From: Ga0077536 sp035325705
GTDB taxonomy: Bacteria; Pseudomonadota; Gammaproteobacteria; Ga0077536
DNA length: 64,000 nt
Direction of reading: 5' to 3'
Assembly (NCBI GenBank): GCA_035325705.1
Contig: DAOKZI010000002.1
Span: forward strand, 224,713 to 288,712
Notes under the pieces: model-generated
The model's input: only the letters and a program-made list of their open reading frames with translations
Told to the model about the DNA's origin: nothing
The model's database searches: none
Shown here: piece after piece, positions 60,405 to 64,000 of the stretch
Layout of the letters: the number at the start of each line of letters is the position of its first letter
Position numbering within the stretch: position 1 is the first letter of the stretch
Made by a program: the position numbers and the translations under genes

Positions 60405-63236
60405 ATGGCGGAACGAGCGGTCAAAGGGCCCGGCGAAAAAGGCCAGGAACAGCGCTTCATGGCAGTCAACCGCGACCGCCTGCGCCGCGTGTTCGAGACC
60501 ATGCAGCCGCGCCAGCAGGCCTTCGTCGAGCTGGTCCCGCTGCTCTTCCACGTCAATCATCCGCTGCTGCCGGGCTACGTGTCCCAGGACACCCCGGCCG
60601 GCCTCAGCGACTACACGCCCGGCCGCGGTGCGGTGTCGGCGGCCAAGCAGCTCGTGCGCACCTTCGTCTACGAGCAGCGCATGCAGCGCAGCTATGCGAT
60701 ACGCGGGCTCTATCTGATGGGCAGCCCGGGCACGATCGCCTATACGCGGCACAGCGATCTCGACGTGTGGCTGGTGCACGACCCCGAGCTCGCGCCCGAA
60801 GACGTGGAGAAGCTGCGCGAGAAGGCGCGCCGCATCGAGGACTACTCTCAGGGCACCGGTCTCGAGATGCACTTCTTCGTCTTCGATGCCGAAAGTTTCA
60901 AGCGCGGCCAGACGCTGAGCCTGTCCGACGAGAGCAGCGGCAGCTCCCAGCACTACCTCTTGCTCGACGAGTTCTATCGCTCCGGCCTGCTGCTGGCCGG
61001 GCTGCGGCCGCTGTGGTGGGCGGTGCCACCGGAGGAGGAGCATCGCTATGACGAGTTCGTCGAGGAGGCATTGCGCAAGCGCCTCCTGTCCGCGCGCAGC
61101 TACGTCGACTTCGGCGGCCTCGCGCGGATCCCGGCCGGCGAATTCTTCGGCGGCACGATCTGGCAGATCTACAAGAGCATCGAATCACCGTATAAATCGG
61201 TGATGAAGCTTTTGCTGATGGAAGCCTATGCCGCCGAGTATCCGAAGATCGGGCTGCTGAGCCATCGCCACAAGCTCGCGCTGCTCGAGGACGGCGTGAC
61301 GCTCGACGAGCTCGATCCCTACATCGCGATGTACCGCAAGCTCGAGGAGTATCTCGCCGCGCAGGCCGACAAGGGCCGCCTGCGGCTGCTCCGCCGCGCG
61401 TTCTACATCAAGGCCAACGAGGCGCTGACCCTGCCGCCCGACCCGCGCCAGCCGGCGTGGCGGCGCGAGAACATCGCGGCGCTGACGCGCCAGTGGGGCT
61501 GGGATCGCAACAAGCTGCGCGAGCTCGATCGCCGCGCGCAGTGGCGCATCGACACCGCCATAGAGGAGCGCCGCGAGCTCTTCGTGATCCTGCGCAAGAG
61601 CTACTCGGTGCTGTCGGACTTCGGCCGCCGCTATGCGAACGACAAGCGGATCACCGAGAAGGATCTGACGATCCTCGGGCGCAAGATCCACGCGGCCTTC
61701 GACAAGAAGCCGCACAAGATCGAGCTCGTCACGCGCGGCATCTGCGGCTCGCCGCAGGAGGCGGCCCTGTCCCTGCATCAACGTCACGACGGACGCGGCG
61801 GCAGCGTTTGGCAGCTCTTCGACGGCGAGATCGCGCGCGAAGAGACGGCGCCGCACCCGCCGCTGCGCCAGTCGGGCTCGCTGGTCGAGGTGCTCGCCTG
61901 GTGCTACTTCAATCGCCTGAACGGGCCGGCGACGGCCTGGCATCACTACGTCGACGGACGCCGCCAGTCGTCGCTGCCGATCCGCAAGATCCTCGATGCG
62001 CTGGAAGCCGCCTATCCGGAGCACGAGCTCGCGCCGGCGGATCTCTCGGCACTGGCCCGCGCACCGCGCGTGATGCGCGCGCTGTTCTTCGTCAACGTCG
62101 GCATCGACTCGGCGCTGGGCGGCCTGAACGGCGGCGACGTGCTCACCAGCGATCGCAACGACGCCTTCCAGTTCGGCGGGCAGCGCGCGAACCTCGTGCA
62201 CGGCATCGATTTGCTGCTGCATACGAGCTGGGAAGAACTGTTCTGCTACCGCTACGACGGCGCCGAGGGCCTGGCGCAGGCGGTCTGCGAATACCTGAAC
62301 CGGCTCGGCGCGAGCGGCGAGGCGGTGCCCGCGACCGCGCTCGTGCACTGCTTCGACGGCGACTACGGCCACTGCATCGTCACGCGCGTCACGCACTATC
62401 TCGCGGAGCTCGGCCGCAGCTTCGCGCACGCGCCGGCCGGCGCCGACGTCCATCACGTCGTCAGCATCGGCGACGGCTACTGCGATGTGCAGCACACGCC
62501 GCAGGGCTATCGTCATCGTCTCTACGGCAGTCCCGGTGCGCTGTACAAGGCGCTGGGCCAGCCGCCCGAGAAGTACCGGCACGTCGAATTCGGCGGGCGG
62601 CTGGCGCTCGACTCGCCGCTCGCGCAGATCTATGCGGCGAACCGCCCCGGCCGCATCCAGATCTTCGCGCTGCCGCGACGCGACGGCATCGAGGTGTTCC
62701 TGCTGGCGGCCGACGGCGCGCTGTGCCATTACCTGCACGAAGACGCGGATCCGATGCCGCTGTTCGATCACCTCACGCGCTTCTTCGACAATCTCGGCCA
62801 TCACGCCGAGCTGAGCGACACCGAACGCGTCGGCCGCGTCGAGTGTCATCTGATGAAGCCGGCCGGCAGCGGCTACGCGCTGCAGACCGTGCACCCGGCC
62901 GGCACCGATCTGCGGCCCTACCTGCCGCTGCGGCTCTTCGCCGATCTCGATCGCGACCGGCGCCCCGAGTTCGTCGCCTATCTCGACGATCGCCAGTTCT
63001 CGACGCGGGAGTTCGGCAGCGGCCTGTTCGAGGCGATCGCGCGCGAGGTGCTCGCCCTGCGCGAAACCCGCGCCCGCTATCCCGTCTACATCACCGATCT
63101 CGAGCTGTCCCCCGCCCTGCTCCAGGCCCGCGACATCGATCCCCGCAACGTGATCGAGCTGCTGCGCCAGAAGCTGCGCATCGAACGCCAACTCACCCGC
63201 GCGCTCGGCGAAGCGCCGGCCGTTGGCGATCCGTGA
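60405..63236 (+). CDS. cyaA: Class I adenylate cyclase
   Basis: 943 residues; a second possible start at MAVNRDRLRRVFETM (60459) would give 925. The N-terminal catalytic part shows the class I nucleotidyltransferase motif LYLMGSPGTIAYTRHSDLDVWLVH (G-S then D-x-D). Further class I blocks include PSWxVPP-like RPLWWAVPPEEE, RSYVDFGGLARIPAGEFFGGTIWQIYKSIESPYKSVMKLLLMEAYAAEYP. The C-terminal half is regulatory. Makes cAMP; expected partner Crp is outside the window. Its last 41 bases are duplicated 434 bp downstream. Confidence 0.94.
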   Translation: MAERAVKGPGEKGQEQRFMAVNRDRLRRVFETMQPRQQAFVELVPLLFHVNHPLLPGYVSQDTPAGLSDYTPGRGAVSAAKQLVRTFVYEQRMQRSYAIRGLYLMGSPGTIAYTRHSDLDVWLVHDPELAPEDVEKLREKARRIEDYSQGTGLEMHFFVFDAESFKRGQTLSLSDESSGSSQHYLLLDEFYRSGLLLAGLRPLWWAVPPEEEHRYDEFVEEALRKRLLSARSYVDFGGLARIPAGEFFGGTIWQIYKSIESPYKSVMKLLLMEAYAAEYPKIGLLSHRHKLALLEDGVTLDELDPYIAMYRKLEEYLAAQADKGRLRLLRRAFYIKANEALTLPPDPRQPAWRRENIAALTRQWGWDRNKLRELDRRAQWRIDTAIEERRELFVILRKSYSVLSDFGRRYANDKRITEKDLTILGRKIHAAFDKKPHKIELVTRGICGSPQEAALSLHQRHDGRGGSVWQLFDGEIAREETAPHPPLRQSGSLVEVLAWCYFNRLNGPATAWHHYVDGRRQSSLPIRKILDALEAAYPEHELAPADLSALARAPRVMRALFFVNVGIDSALGGLNGGDVLTSDRNDAFQFGGQRANLVHGIDLLLHTSWEELFCYRYDGAEGLAQAVCEYLNRLGASGEAVPATALVHCFDGDYGHCIVTRVTHYLAELGRSFAHAPAGADVHHVVSIGDGYCDVQHTPQGYRHRLYGSPGALYKALGQPPEKYRHVEFGGRLALDSPLAQIYAANRPGRIQIFALPRRDGIEVFLLAADGALCHYLHEDADPMPLFDHLTRFFDNLGHHAELSDTERVGRVECHLMKPAGSGYALQTVHPAGTDLRPYLPLRLFADLDRDRRPEFVAYLDDRQFSTREFGSGLFEAIAREVLALRETRARYPVYITDLELSPALLQARDIDPRNVIELLRQKLRIERQLTRALGEAPAVGDP

Positions 63237-63514
63237 TCGCGGCATTGGGGCGGAGTGCCTCTCTGCGGCTTTTTTTGCCACCGAGAACACCGAGAACACA
63301 GAGGAAGATGAGAATGGGGCGACGCCTCGTTGAGGTGGTGCCCACATCGTTTTCCCTCCGCTGGGGCACCCACCACGCCAGTCGTAGGTTGGACTGACGA
63401 AGGAAGCCCAACGTTAGGCGCCGTAGGTTGGGCTTCCTTCGTCAGCCCAACCTACGGCTCCTGAATGCAGCAGAGCGCCGTTGGCGAGACCTTTGTAGGT
63501 GCTCGAAGACCTAG
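63196..63514. repeat. 319-bp direct duplication, copy 1 (overlaps cyaA 3' end)
   Basis: Aligns without gaps to 63630-63948 (offset 434), about 13 mismatches by eye (near 96%). Its first 41 bases are the final codons and stop of cyaA. The rest contains GCGGCTTTTTTTGCC, a 'ccgagaacaccgagaacac' motif and a long hairpin (63383-63456). Confidence 0.9.
63383..63456. repeat. 30-bp inverted repeat (hairpin family), copy 1
   Basis: Arm 63383-63412 (with GGTTGGACTGACGAAGGAAG) and arm 63427-63456 (with CTTCCTTCGTCAGCCCAACC), one mismatch, 14-nt loop. Same family as 25567-25649. Confidence 0.85.
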
Positions 63515-63556
63515 ACCACCGAGGGCGATTTCCGTGCCCCCGGCGGCAATGGATCT

Positions 63557-63590
63557 TGTAGCCCGGATGAGCGCAGCGAATCCGGGATCT
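63557..63590. repeat. REP-like repeat copy between the duplications
   Basis: GTAGCCCGGATGAGCGCAGC then GAATCCGGGATC, nearly identical to 34690-34722. It lies in the 115-bp unique spacer between the two duplicated blocks. Confidence 0.75.
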
Positions 63591-63629
63591 GCATTTACTT
63601 GGAATCTCGAGGTCCGTGATACGCTCGAT

Positions 63630-63948
63630 CCCGCGCGCTCGGCGAAGTGCCGGCCGTTGGCGACCCGTGATCGCGGCATTGAGGCGGAGTGCCTCTCTGC
63701 GGCTTTTTTTGCCACCGAGAACACCGAGAACACAGAGGAAGATGAGAATGGGGCGACGCCTCGTTGAGGTGGTGCCCACATCGTTTTCCCTCCGCTGGGG
63801 CACCCACCACGCCAGTCGTAGGTTGGGCTGACGAAGGAAGCCCAACATCCGGCGCCGAACCTTGGGCTTCCTTCGTCAGCCCAACCTACGGCTCCTGAAC
63901 GCAGCGGAGCGCCGTTGGCGAGACCTTTGTAGATGCTCGAAGACCTAG
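63630..63948. repeat. 319-bp direct duplication, copy 2
   Basis: Copy of 63196-63514. It begins with the last 41 bases of cyaA, which here encode nothing. Its hairpin (63817-63846 with 63859-63890) has diverged more in the loop-side bases. No gene is supported from 63237 to the window end; 63949-64000 shows nothing recognisable. Confidence 0.9.
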
Positions 63949-64000
63949 GGAACCTCTGAATTAGGTATCACTTTGAACCCCGCGAACCGTTAATGAACGC

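Noticed and set aside
63257..63280. Intrinsic terminator after cyaA at the T7 run
   Set aside because: The T-tract is good but the preceding stem is only about three pairs; not convincing on its own.
61185..63347. 720-codon minus-strand frame opposite cyaA
   Set aside because: Antisense shadow; cyaA is certain.

Overview
The window is a contiguous stretch of a GC-rich (by eye well above 60%) proteobacterial chromosome. Class I adenylate cyclase, the gene order glyA-nrdR-ribD-ribE-ribBA-ribH-nusB-thiL, a RibBA whose GTP-cyclohydrolase half is degenerate, diiron Coq7 and PEP-CTERM surface proteins together point to a Gammaproteobacterium, perhaps a Nevskiales/Steroidobacterales-like lineage. 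The sequence alone does not fix the genus.

Layout. (1) 1-8.8 kb, core genes: a truncated SpoIIE-type phosphatase, a radical SAM protein, rmuC, a HAD phosphatase, a DegQ protease, coq7, rplM-rpsI and a small hypothetical gene. (2) 8.86-25.0 kb, an integrated element of about 16.07 kb inserted in a tRNA-Gln(CTG) gene. A 41-bp perfect direct repeat bounds it. It carries a tyrosine integrase, an AlpA-like regulator, a coupled replication operon (ParB-like, replication, toprim primase and SF2 helicase proteins), a P27 terminase small subunit, a prohead-protease homologue lacking its expected catalytic residues, two small HExxH proteins, and at the tRNA end a TIR-like protein paired with a three-helix membrane protein. 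Portal, capsid, large terminase and tail genes are not recognisable, so it reads as a phage satellite with a defence-like cargo pair. Just outside attR lies a broken second integrase, a relic of an earlier occupant of the same site. (3) 25.3-25.8 kb, dispersed repeats.

(4) 25.8-31.1 kb, a tight leftward operon for the nickel-pincer cofactor (larB, larE, larC), plus a LarC C-terminal-domain paralogue, a small membrane protein and a 594-residue protein I do not recognise; no larA is present. (5) 31.2-38.3 kb, mixed genes: DUF2938 protein, an SDR without its catalytic Tyr, LysR regulator, CTERM surface protein, DoxX, and two tandem M14 carboxypeptidase-like genes. (6) 38.4-44.9 kb, aerobic benzoate degradation through benzoyl-CoA epoxidation: benzoate-CoA ligase and a flavodoxin face boxR-boxC-boxB across a BoxR-type operator region; boxA is missing here. 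(7) 45.3-48.5 kb, an unusual group: an F420-dependent methylene-H4MPT dehydrogenase homologue (Mtd) coupled to an Anbu proteasome-like hydrolase, then an HpcH/HpaI aldolase and a SoxYZ-like carrier.

(8) 48.7-52.9 kb, PEP-CTERM system TPR protein PrsT and a PEP-CTERM surface protein. (9) 53.3-60.1 kb, the riboflavin/thiamine/one-carbon operon on the minus strand. (10) 60.4-63.2 kb, cyaA, followed by a 319-bp direct duplication that includes the last codons of cyaA and by hairpin repeats seen elsewhere in the window.
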